Shown here piece after piece: positions 1 through 10,409 of a DNA stretch of 64,000 nucleotides. The stretch's first letter is position 1, and the number at the start of each line of letters is the position of its first letter. The position numbers and the translations under genes were made by a program. The notes beneath the pieces are model-generated. The model did not search any database and was not told the origin of the DNA. It saw only the letters and a program-made list of their open reading frames with translations. Source of the stretch: Anomaloglossus baeobatrachus (Eukaryota; Chordata; Amphibia; Anura; Aromobatidae); NCBI RefSeq assembly GCF_048569485.1, contig NC_134364.1, forward strand, positions 132,766,252 through 132,830,251, written 5' to 3'.

Positions 1-101
1 TAGGATGAAAGCTCTTATGATCAGAGAGGTCCTCTCTCTCTCTCCTGCAGAATGTAAGATCTTATGGTCAGTGGGGTCCTCTTTTTCCTGTATAGTGTAA
101 G
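1..101. repeat. 43-bp minisatellite, left remnant
   Basis: About two diverged units of the same 43-bp repeat that fills 21821-24090 (core GTAAGCTCTTATGATCAG followed by a CTCTCTCCTGTAG pyrimidine tract). It is cut by LTR element A, whose target duplication TAAG lies at 98-101 and again at 9847-9850, so this piece and the later arrays were once contiguous. Confidence 0.85.
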
Positions 102-660
102 TGTGACACCCTGGCGCCGCCAGGTGGTCACAGAAAACATACACCCCGCACAACACCTTCCCACACCAGGTCCCATCAGCCACAAAATCCTAGCCACTCC
201 CCTCAGGGTAAGACGGACACACCAGTGGGCATGACCAGGCGGATTGGGAGCTCCCACCTAGGGGTCTTGAGGATCGGGGGGCGGGAACAAGTCAGTGAAA
301 GTGGGAGTCGAAGTTTGGAGTTGAGTTTTGGAGGTCAAGTGGAGAGGAGTGACAGTGGCAGACTGTGAAGGAAAAGCTGAGCCTAGTGAAGGGTGTACAG
401 TGTAGTGGCCCTGGTCTACTGGCTAGGTGGCAAGCAGTGGACCATGTCCAAAGGTGACGGGAGTCCGGTCGCGGGAAAACCAAAGTGGACCGGGACAGGG
501 TTGGAGCCCGCCGTTACCGACAGTGGAGATTCGGTCCGGAAACTGTGCACAGGCGGGGTACCTGGACCCTAGTTAGAAGACGGTTGCAAGCCCCTTCTCT
601 AATTCACCAGGCCGGGAGTAAGGTTCCAGACATTGCTTCAAAAGTGTTAGCCTAGATAGA

Positions 661-1182
661 CTTTTCGTCTGCACCAATACAAGTATGCACCATATAAGTA
701 TGATGCATTGAATTAGGCCAGAAATATTATTATGATATGCACTTGGTCATCTATCATCACTTCTCTGCCATCATCTAATCATCATGTCTATCTTCCCACA
801 GGTATGTTAAATGATCCACCCTACTTTCCCATGAACTGCACTGATCTCCCCTTTCCTCTGCTGGGTGTGCTAATATCTGGTATGTTAAATCATCCACCCT
901 ACTTTCCCATGAACTTAACTGATCTCCCCTTTCCTCTGCTGTGTGTGCTAATACCTAGTATGTTAAATCATCCACCCTACTTTACCAATATATCTGACCT
1001 GTTCTCTCTTTGCTTCAATATCTCCCTGGCATGCTCCAGCATTTTATGACCTTTGTTTACTCTGCCTATGTGATTCTGCATCTGGCTTCTTTGATTGAGT
1101 GATCAGGAGGTGCTTGTTGCACCCCACCGCTTCGCAGCTGATTGCACTTGTATACGTATATATTGGGGCACCTAAAAGTCTG
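661..1182 (+). repeat. LINE 5' UTR monomer and 81-bp subrepeats
   Basis: The start of this segment (GCACCATATAAGTATGATGC and neighbours, about 661-715) recurs at about 2371-2420, just past solo LTR D. Before that insertion the 5' UTR therefore held a tandem repeat of roughly 0.5 kb. Inside it, about 805-1000 holds three copies of an about 81-bp unit with the core TATGTTAAATCATCCACCC. Such repeats often act as promoter monomers in LINEs, but that role is inferred here. Confidence 0.65.
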
Positions 1183-2359
1183 TGTGACGCCCTGGGCAAG
1201 CCAGGGGTCACAGGTCATAACACCACCACACCCTACACCCCAGTTAGGAACACCTAGGCTAACCAAAAATCCTTGTTGCCTTCCTCCAGGGGCTGATGTC
1301 CACACCAGGGGGTGGGCCAGGCGGTTGGCTCCGCCCACCGAGGAGTTCACAGCCCTGGAGGCGGGAAAACCAGGCAGATGAGTTTAGGAAGTGGTAAAAG
1401 AGGAAAGTAGGAGTAGTGACAGTTTGTAAAGCCTGAAGTTGGTCCAGGTGTGTGCCCCGGACAGTGACAGCAAGGTCAGCAGACGGCGGTGATAGTCTGC
1501 AGGGGGACTGCTCGGAGGTTGCTGGAAGGACCGCGGACGGGTGGTGACCCGGCGGTCTGGAGCAGTATACGAAGAACAGTCAGCACCAGGGCAGGGGCCT
1601 TTCGGATCCCGGCAAGGCTAGGAGTCGCCATAATTTGCCAAATCCGTCAGTGAAGGGGACGACTGTCTCCCAACAACCAAGTCCCGATTGAAGGCAACAG
1701 TCCAACTGTAACGGAGAGACACCGCCACCGCCAGGGCACCAGTTTCTCAGGGCCAGCGCCTGCGGGCAAAGTAGGGCTCCTCCGGCCCCTATCCAAGCCG
1801 GGGAGCGGGTTACCGGTGGGAACCCATCGCAACCATCATCATCTTAGGTGAAGGACAAAGGGACCGTCACCGTCAACTACAGGGGAAAGCAAGTGCAGCC
1901 GTCCATGGGAACCGTCTTTCCAGCCGTGTGTTTTACCGAGAACTGTGTCATCGTCTCAGGCTGAGTGAGTACCACAGTGCCGAAAAGCACAGAGCTGCCC
2001 CCGCGTCCCTGCGCCCCACCAAGCCCTGCATCACCCACCTCATCACTGGGCCCCGGGACAACCAACCCCCTACCCACGGAGGGGAGGACAAACATCTAGC
2101 TGCTCCATACCATCACTCCCGGGATCCCCATACAGAGCAGCGGTGGTGTCAACAAATCACCACAACCGTGGGTGGCGTCACGGACAATAAACTATATCCC
2201 AAAACCCAATCCCCTTTCACTCACGGGCGAGGAGCGCCGCTAGAGTCCCCGGGATCCGGCTCATCGCTCAAGCCACCGAGCAGCAGCAGGCCGCAGCAGC
2301 CGCGGCAGCCGTACCCGAGCAGTAGGGAGAGCGCGGCGTCCCCTCCTCCACCCGCGACA
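1183..2359 (+). mobile_element. Solo LTR D, related to LTR C
   Basis: 1177-bp solo LTR inside the LINE, flanked by the 4-bp duplication TCTG (1179-1182 and 2360-2363). It begins with a hairpin (TGTGACGCCCTGG pairing with CCAGGGGTCACA) and ends CGCGACA. Blocks in its middle and its CCCGCGACA end match LTR C at 59091-60226, so the two are subfamilies of one group. A TGGCGTCACGGACA motif lies near 2172, followed by AATAAA. No internal region is present, as expected from LTR-LTR recombination. Confidence 0.85.
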
Positions 2360-2844
2360 TCTGCACAAAGACTTTTCATCTGCACCATATAAGTATGATG
2401 CATTGAATTAGGCCAGAATTGGGCCGGAAGTGACCGGAAGGCTACTGGATACATAGTCACTGTAAACAATGTTTGTGTTTCTCTTCACTTTTTCCCTATA
2501 ATATTTCACTTTCTACTGCCCCCTCTGATCCCTAAACCCAGTAATGAACTATTCATCTCTCCCACCATCCTCCCCACCCATCTCACCTTCCCCTCAGAGA
2601 TTTTCCTCCACCTTTCACCCTGTGTCTCCAGACACACACGACCATCTTATGTCCTCTCCTGCTCCCACCTACTAACACTCTCACTGCTTCTCCTCACTGC
2701 TGGAGATATCTCTCCTAATCCTGGTCCTCCTCACCACATCCCTATTGTCACTTCAAACCCTCATCCACAACCTATCACAAATTTCCTCAACCTCGCAAAC
2801 CTCATACCCATCCACCCAGCCCCCGCTCCCCCAGTCCCACTAAC

Positions 2845-5641
2845 AGGAGCTCTATGGAACGCTCGCTCTGTCTGCAACAAACTTTCCTACATTCATGACC
2901 TTTTCATCACTAATAAACTTTCCTTCCTCGCCATCACAGAAACCTGGTTCACCCCCTCTGACACAGCCTCGCCTGCTGCACTTTCTTATGGCGGTCTCCA
3001 ACTCTCTCACACCCCCCGCCCCAGTAACAAGCATGGTGGAGGAGTTGGTTTGCTCCTGTTCGACCAATGCTCCTTTACACCAATTCCACTACCACCCTTT
3101 GTTACTCTTCCCTCTTTTGAGGTTCACTCCGTACGCATCTACGCCCCCTCCAACCTTTAACTGGCTGTCATTTACCGCCCTCCAGGGCCAGCCACTGCCT
3201 TTTTTGACTATTTCACCACCTGGCTACTACACTTTTATTTCCACTGACATCCCCACCATCATCATGGGCGATTTCAACATCCCCATTGACACTCCCCACT
3301 CATCTGTCTCCAAACTTTTAACACTCACTTCCTCTTTCGGCCTCACCCAATGGTCTTCTGCAGCTACTCACAAAGATGGCCACACACTGGACCTCATCTT
3401 CACTCGCCTCTGTTCCCTATCTAATCTCTCTAACTCACCTCTCCCCCTGTCTGACCACAACCTACTCACATTCTCTTCTCTCTCTTCTCCAAGTAGGCAA
3501 CCCCCCCTTCACAAACTTTCACACCCTCGCAGAAATATCAAACACCTTGATTTACACGCACTTTCTCAGTCCCTTCTCCCTCTCACAGACATTGCATTTT
3601 TACACGATGCAGATGCTGCTTCAACTTTATACAACACTACAATCTCTGCAGCTCTCGAATCAGCTGCCCCCCTAACACACACCAAAACCCGCACAATCAA
3701 CAGGCAACCCTGGCACACCAGTCAGACTAAACAACTGAGACGGGCTTCCAGAATTGCTGAGCGCAGATGGAAGAAGTCTCATTCCACTGAGCACTTCATT
3801 GCATATAAAGAGTCCCTCACCACTTTCAAGTCCACACTCACTGCTGCAAAACAAACCTACTTCTCATACCTCATATCCTCTCTCTCTCTCTCTCACAACC
3901 TTAAACAGCTATTCAACACTTTCAATTCTCTCCTCCATCCTCCAGCACCACCTCCCTCTCCCCTCATCTCAGCTGAAGACTTTGCCTCTTTCTTCAAGCA
4001 GAAGATTGACAACATCAGAGCAAGCTTTGGCCCACAATCACCATGGCCCCTCATCATAGCTACTCAGCCCTCTTCCTCCAAATCCAGCTTCTCCACCATG
4101 ACAGAAAACAATCTTTCAACTCTACTCTCAAGATCACATCTAACCACCTCTGCACTGGACCTGCTCCCATCGCACCTCATCTCCAACATCACCGCAGTCC
4201 TCATCCCAGCCCTAACCCATCTCTTCAACCTATCACTAACAAGTGGTGTATTCCCCTCATGCTTTAAACATGCCTCCATTACATCCATCCTCAAAAAGCC
4301 CTCCCTTGACCCATCCTCTGTGTCAAACTATAGCCCCATATCCCTTCTCCCCTATGCCTCAAAACTACTGGAACAGCATGCCCATCTTGAATTGTCCTCA
4401 TACCTCTCCTCCTGCTCCCTCTTTGACCAGCTACAATCTGGCTTCCGACCACATCATTCTACTGAAACTGCCCTAACCAAAGTCACCAATGATCTACTAA
4501 CCACCAAAGCCAAGTGACACTACTCTATCCTCCTCCTCCTGGACCTGTTCTCTGCCTTTGACACAGTAAAGCATTCCCTCCTACTACAGATTCTCTCCTC
4601 TCTGGGCATCCCAGACTTGGCCCTATCTTGGATCTCCTCATACCTAACCGACTGACCTTTCAGCGTCTCTCATTCTCACACCACTTCCTCATCTCGCCCC
4701 TATCTGTCGGTGTCTCCTAAGGCTCAGTTCTTGGACCCCTGCTGTTCGCCATCTACACCTTCAGCCTGGGACAGCTCATAGAGTCCCATGGCTTTCAGTA
4801 TCATCTCTATGCCGATGACACACAGATCCACCTCTCTGGACCTGACATTACCTTTCTACTAACCAAAATTCCACAATGTATGTCTGCTATTTCATCCTTC
4901 TTCTCTGCACGATTCCTAAAGCTTAACATGGACAAAACAGAGTTCACTGTCTTTCAACCTCGTCACTCATCTCCTCCAACAAGCCTTTCCAGCAAACTTG
5001 ATGGTTGCTCACTCTCCCCAGTCTCACAAGCTCGTTGCCTTGGAGTAACCCTCGACTCTGCTCTATCGTTCAAGCCACACATCCAAGCCCTCTTCACCTC
5101 ATGCAGACTACAACTCAAAAATATCTCCTGGATCCGTGCTTTCCTTAACCAAAAATCAGCAAAAACATTAGTGCATGCCCTCATCATCTCCTGCCTAGAC
5201 TACTGCAACCTCCTGCTCTCTGGCCTCCCTTCCAACACTCTTGCACCCCTCCAATCTATCCTAAACTCTGCGGCCCGCTTAATCCACCTCTCCCCTTGCT
5301 ATTCCCCAGCCTCGCCACTCTGCCAATCCCTTCACTGGCTTCCCATTGCCCAACGACTCCAGTTCAAAATATTAACCATGACATACAAAGCCATCCACAA
5401 CCTGTCTCCTCCTTACATCTGTGACCTAGTCTTCGAGTACCTACCTGCACACAACCTCAGATCCTCACAAGATCTCCTTCTCTACTCCTCTCTTATCTCC
5501 TCTTCCCACAAGCGCGTCTCCCGTGCCTCCCCAATAGTCAGGAATGCTCAGCCTCAACACATCAGACTCTCCCCTACGATGGAAAGCTTCAAGAGGAACC
5601 TCAAGACCCATCTCTTCCAACAAGCCTACAACCTACAATAA
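2845..5641 (+). pseudogene. L2-like LINE ORF2 (endonuclease + reverse transcriptase), decayed
   Basis: The apurinic endonuclease part shows ITETW, then GDFNIP and SDHNLL motifs. The reverse transcriptase part shows [41 protein letters not shown] and the catalytic [11 protein letters not shown] (about 4807). The C-terminal part (4880-5641) has the LNMDKTEF and LGVTLDS blocks typical of L2/CR1-group proteins. The product would nick target DNA and copy the LINE RNA in the nucleus. The reading moves between frames: the opening endonuclease runs in another frame from about 2845 to 3160, a stop follows TTKAK at about 4517, and several stops or shifts lie between 4517 and 4880. It is not functional. 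Confidence 0.88.
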
Positions 5642-6483
5642 CCCTCAGTCCAGTACACCACTGCGTAAGCAGCTCTGTCCTCACCTATTGTACTATCTCC
5701 AATTCCCTGTAGACTGTGAGCCCTCACGGGCAGGGTCCTCTCTCCTCCTATACCAGTCTGTTTTGTACTGTTAATGATTGTTGTACGTATACCCTCTTTC
5801 ACTTGTAAAGCGCCATGAAATAAATGGCGCTATTATAATAAATAATAATAATAATAATAGAGTGAAACGGCAGCCCACCGCGGGGGATAGGGTATCCACA
5901 AACACCCACTGAAATCCCAAGGGTCAGTTTTCGCGGGCACATCTCCCAACCAGAACATACCAGGAGCGGACTTCCCCGTTCCATACGTAGTTGTCCAGAA
6001 TTGAGGAAAATTACAGAGTGCTGGAGGAAGGGACATCGGTACACCAGCCGGGTGTGGGACCCGAGTACACCTGAATGCGGCAGCCGGCCACTGACACCTT
6101 GGTTTACCAACAGACTTGTGTGCAATTATTCAACAGTGAGTACACCAACAATCCCCCAGTCTGGCCCGGCGCGCCACCTCCGGCCTACATCACTCCCTGT
6201 GTACTGGACACTGAGCCCCGGGGCATCCACCCCGACCCACGGAGGGGTTAACATCCAGCTGCCATTCCATCATCCCCGGGTGCTCCCCAACAGCAGCGGT
6301 GGTACTCCATATTACCACACACCGTGGGTGGCATCACGAAGTATCTACAGCAATCCCCGTACATATATGTCCCCTTTTATTTGAGTGTCCGTGCGACCCC
6401 CGGGTCCGGAGACCCCTCGAGCCACTGCGGATCCGGATCTGAGCAGCCCGACTGCTGACGTGGGGGCGGCACACCTCAAAATC

Positions 6484-6501
6484 TGGCGTCACAAACAGGA
6501 T
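6484..6501 (+). other. Primer-binding site of element A
   Basis: TGGCGTCACAAACAGGAT lies 10 bases downstream of the 5' LTR. From memory of tRNA sequences it is complementary, with one mismatch, to the 3' end of a vertebrate serine tRNA (CGA anticodon), including the CCA tail. Elements B, C and the gypsy element have serine-type sites in the same position. Confidence 0.75.
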
Positions 6502-6817
6502 CGTAACCCATCCACCTACCTGGTGGAAGTGTGCCTTGTTTTGGACTGTAAATGGTGATCCGTTTGAAAATTTTCAACAGCCGCCATTTTGCCGCCATCT
6601 TTGGGAGTGAAAAACAACAAGCCCGGCGTCTTCTTCCCCGGAAAAGGACGCAAAGTTGAAGCCCCGCCACCTGGGAAGGCGGGCGGAAGTTGGTGACTCC
6701 CCAGACAGGAAGCGCAAAGGACAGTGGGTCCCGTGAGACTGCTGTCGAAAAACCAAGGGGGAGGACAGAAAAAGCGGCATGTGACACAAGAAGATAAAAA
6801 GCAGGGACACCAGAACT

Positions 6818-8122
6818 TTGCCAAATACCGTTCTTGGACAAGCAAGCGGCAGGATGTCTCAGGGGTTCGACAACCAGCAAGTGGAGAGGCCCGTTCCCTG
6901 GACCGCCAACTGGATTGAAGCGCAGATGGAGAGGATGTGTCGGAGGATCCAGGGCCAGGCGCATTTTCTCATGACGCGGTGGACCACCGAGATGAAGGGC
7001 TTGGCTGCCGATGTCCGGGCACGCAAGATGGAGATGGCCTCAGAGGAGCGGGTAAGCAGTGACCCACGGAACCGGCCGTCACGGCTGAAGGGCCCGGCCA
7101 GCTCCCCTCCACCACATCGCCTCCCTCGCCGCCCGTTTCCGCAGCCAACACCCCGATCGACCCCCTACATCAAACACCGACAGCGGAACAAGTCACGTTT
7201 ACCAAAGAGGCCCCAGCCATGGGGACCTCAGGCCCTGCCAGCATCCCCACTCTGACACCCGTCCCGGCCCCGCGCCGGACCGCAGTCAGGAAGACATCCC
7301 CTCCGACCCCGAGCCTGGCTGCAGTGCTGATGATGTCATACCCGTCCCTGGCAGTCCACCCAGCCGAAATAGAGATGCCGACGGCTCCGGCAGTCCGCCC
7401 GGCCGCAACAGAGATGGCGACGGCTCCGGCAGTCTGCCTGGCCGCGACAGAGATGACGACGGCCCTGGTAGACCGCCCGGCTGCACCGGACGTGGTGCCC
7501 ACCCAAAAGTCACCAACGGCACCCCGCACAGGTCGTTCCTCAGTGCCCAGTACTGGCTGTGGAGCAGCCAGGATGTACCTGCAGGGAGGCAAAGAAGGCC
7601 AATGAGAGCTGGGGACCTTGGCAGAGTGAGAAGCTGGTTGTAGCCGGCACCAAGGGCATCCGTGTGGGCCACATCCCTGAGCAGGAAGAGGAGCATGGAG
7701 CCCGTACCCCGTACTGCGAGCAACAAAAGCGACAGCAAAAGCAGGAGATTGCTATCCGGGAGAAGCGGAAGGCCGAGGTGCTGGTGCGCACCTATCAAGA
7801 GAAAGACAACTTACGGCAGGCAACCTTCCGGGTGCTGGGCCTGACCCACCGAGGGCAAGTGCGCCACTTTAACCCCCAAAAGGGATGGGGGTTTATCTAG
7901 GAGCTGGGACTGGATTCCGAGATCTTCGTGTCCCGGAGGGATGTGGCCCCTCATCTGTCTATAAGTCACCCGGACCGACAGTTGGAACCCGGGGACCTAG
8001 TGAGTTATACCCGTCACTGTGGGGAGCGAGGGTGGTTTGCCCCTGATGTGAAGAAATGGGTGGTGGTGAATGAGAAACCCTGCCTAGCCTCCCACAGCTT
8101 CCTGTATGAAGACCAAGAGTAA
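6818..8122 (+). pseudogene. Gag-like protein of element A with C-terminal cold-shock-like domain (fossil)
   Basis: The N-terminal part has an amphipathic, probably coiled stretch (TEMKGLAADVRA, SEERV) that recurs in element C (SEMKGLAATVWA, SEERV) and more weakly in element B. A Pro/Ala/Thr-rich middle with short internal repeats follows (about 7220-7500). The last part carries blocks in the order seen in cold-shock domains: an RNP1-like GQVRHFNPQKGWGFI (about 7853-7900), an RNP2-like EIFVSRRDV (about 7920-7946), PGDLVSYTRH and GWFAPDVKK (about 7985-8060). Known cold-shock domains (Y-box proteins, Lin28) bind single-stranded RNA or DNA and act as chaperones. I infer it could stand in for a zinc-knuckle nucleocapsid, since I see no CCHC motif. 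The region is a broken fossil with a few breaks. Confidence 0.72.
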
Positions 8123-8683
8123 AAGGTAGCGGTTCCCGACTACTAGTTCAGTGTTAAAGTTAACCCCATTTTCCGTTTCAATCATGGACCACAACTTCAG
8201 GACTGGTGAGGTCAACCCAAAAACTTTCTTGGGTCCTGTAAATACCCCCTTCCTCCCTTCTTGTAATTCTTCACCACCTACACTGCCTCTGGAGAGGTTG
8301 ATTGGAGGAAGGGCCACCGGTAGAGTAGGCCGAGGCCCAGCCACTAATGAAACTGGTGGCTAACCTCCAGACCAAGGGTCCCCCGGACTTGGGGCCCTTG
8401 AGATGGACTGCCGGATAAGGAACTTTTTACCCGGCCCATGGAGGCGTTACCCGGAACTCCTGTGGACATTCTTAGCGGTGGCACCAAGGAACCAGGTTGT
8501 TTGGGTGGCGGGTGAAGAAGGGAATGTAATGTTGTATGTTTGCAACGTTTAAGAAATATGCCTCCCATAAAGGGAAGAAATGTTTTACCATGTTTTAACC
8601 TTTTCCCATTTCTTTTAGAAAAAAAAGAATAAACGTCAGTGGTTGGACAGCCCGCAGACGGGTTGTATTCAACCAAGGGGGAA

Positions 8684-9846
8684 TGTGACACCCTGGCGCC
8701 GCTAGGTGGTCACAGAAAACATACACCCCGCACAACACCTTCCCACACCAGGTCCCATCAGCCACAAAATCCTAGCCACCCCCCTCAGGGTAAGAAGGAC
8801 ACACCAGTGGACAGGACCAGGTGGATTGGGAGCGTCCACCTAGGGGTCTTGAGTATCCGGGGGCGGGAACAAGTCAGTGAAAGTGGGAGTCGAAGTTTGG
8901 AGTTGAGTTTTGGAGGTCGAGTGGAGAGGAGTGACAGTGGCAGACTGTCAAGGAAAAGCTAAGCCTAGTGAAGGGTGGACAGGGTAGTGGCCCTGGTCTA
9001 CTGGCTAGGTGGCAAGCAGTGGACCGTGTCCAAAGGCGACGGGAGTCCGGTCACGGGAAATCCAAAGTGGACCGGGACAGGGTTGGAGGCCGCCGGTACC
9101 GACAGCGGAGATCCGATCCGGAAATCGTGCACAGGCGGGGTACCTGGACCCTTGTTAGTAGACGGTTGTAAGCCCCTTCTCTAATTCACCAGACCAGGAG
9201 CAAGGTTCCAGATATTGCTTCAGAAGTTTTAGCCCAGATAGAGCGAAACGGCAGCCCACCGCAGGGGATAGGGTATCCGCAAACACCCACTGAAATCCCA
9301 AGGGTCAGTTTTCGCAGGCACATCTCCCAACCAGAACATACCAGGAACGGACTTCCCCGTTCCATACGGAGTTGTCCAAAATTGAGGAAAATTACAGAGT
9401 GCCGGAGGAAGGGACATCGGTACACCAGCCGAGTGTGGGACCCGAGTACACCCGGACGCGGCAGCCGGCCACTGACACCTTGGTTTACCAACAGACTTGT
9501 GTGCAAATATTCAACAGCGAGTACAGCAACATCCCCCGGTCTGGCGAACCACCTCCGGCCTACATCACTCCTCGTGTCCTGGACATTGAGCCCGGGGCAT
9601 CCACCCCTACCCACGGAGGGGTTAACATCCAGCTGCCATTCCATCATCCCCGGGTGCTGCCCAACAGCAGCGGTGGTACTCCATATTACCACACACCGTG
9701 GGTGGCGTCACAAAGTATCTACAGCAATCCCCGTACATATACGTCCCCTTTTATTTGAGTGTCCGCGCAAACCCCAGGTCCGGAGACCCCTTGAGCCACC
9801 GCGGATCCGGATCCGAGAAGCCCGACTGCTGACGTGGGGTGGCACA
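8684..9846 (+). repeat. 3' LTR of element A
   Basis: 1163 bp, TGTGACACCC to GGTGGCACA, preceded by the polypurine tract AAGGGGGAA and followed by the TAAG duplication at 9847-9850. It is uninterrupted and so shows the empty site for the LINE in the 5' LTR. It contains TGGCGTCACAAAG near 9703, identical over 12 nt to the start of the element's own primer-binding site. Confidence 0.9.
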
Positions 9847-10409
9847 TAAGCTCTTAAGTAGAGTTGAGCGCGGTTCGTGATTCGTGGTTCTCCAGTTCGC
9901 GGTTCGAGTGATTTTGGGGGGTGTTCTAGATCGAACTAGAACTCAAGCTTTTTGCTAAAGCTCGATAGTCCTAGTTACGTTCGAGAACGGTTCTCGCAGC
10001 AAAAAGCCAAGCTAATTACTAGCTGGCTTTCCACTGTAATAGTGTAAGTCACTCTGTGACTTACAATATTATCAAATTTCAGCGTATAGTGTGCGAGAAC
10101 AGCGCATTCAGATCACTGCTGCTGGGATAATGGTGATCGCCATTTTTTTTTTCCTTGTCTTCCTTCCCTAAGCGCGCGCGTGTAGTGGGGCGGGCCAGCA
10201 TGTCAGCCAATCCCAGACACACACAGTTAAGTGGACTTTTAGCCAGAGAAGCAACGGCATGTGTGATAGGATGTCCATGTCACATGTCCCTGCATTATAA
10301 AAACGGGCATCTGCCCGTCTGGACGCCATTATCTGCCTTCTGCGTCTGGGTGTCAGTCACCGCAGGTGCAGCTCCTGTCTCCGATACTGCTGTGTACGCT
10401 CTATAACAA

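Larger units (their letters stand above)
661..5856 (+). mobile_element. L2-clade LINE inserted in the LTR of element A
   Basis: Non-LTR retrotransposon, recognised by an ORF2-like endonuclease plus reverse transcriptase and by its 3' end: a short GGCGCT stem-loop followed by an (AAT)n tail at about 5810-5856, as in L2 elements. The 5' untranslated part (661 to about 2500) contains repeated segments and was later split by solo LTR D (1183-2359). The empty site is preserved in the 3' LTR of element A, where the two flanks join at about 9240. ORF2 has several lesions, so the copy is dead. Confidence 0.88.
102..6473 (+). repeat. 5' LTR of element A, interrupted by the LINE
   Basis: 102-660 matches 8684-9240 and 5857-6473 matches 9236-9846. 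The LTR is therefore one unit of about 1.16 kb opened by the 5.2-kb LINE insertion at 661-5856. It begins with a hairpin-capable sequence (TGTGACACCCTGG pairing with CCAGGTGGTCACA) and ends in GGCACA, 10 bases before the primer-binding site. Confidence 0.88.
102..9846 (+). mobile_element. LTR element A, non-autonomous, Gag-like protein with cold-shock-like domain
   Basis: LTR retrotransposon fossil. The 5' LTR occupies 102-660 plus 5857-6473 and is split by a LINE insertion. The primer site starts at 6484, the Gag-like region is about 6818-8122, the polypurine tract AAGGGGGAA ends at 8683 and the 3' LTR is 8684-9846. LTRs start TG and end CA. The flanking 4-bp duplication TAAG lies in the 43-bp minisatellite. 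No protease, reverse transcriptase or integrase is visible in about 2.2 kb of internal sequence, so it would have depended on enzymes in trans. Over the 557 bp I compared, the two LTRs differ at about 36 sites (about 6%), so the insertion is fairly old. The reading frame is broken in a few places. Confidence 0.88.

Noticed and set aside
1928-2392. 154-codon ORF in solo LTR D
   Set aside because: GC-rich LTR sequence gives long chance frames; no domain, and not conserved in the related LTR C.
6484-6501. tRNA gene fragment
   Set aside because: The similarity to a serine tRNA is confined to the 18 nt complementary to its 3' end next to an LTR, which is a primer-binding site and not a tRNA gene.
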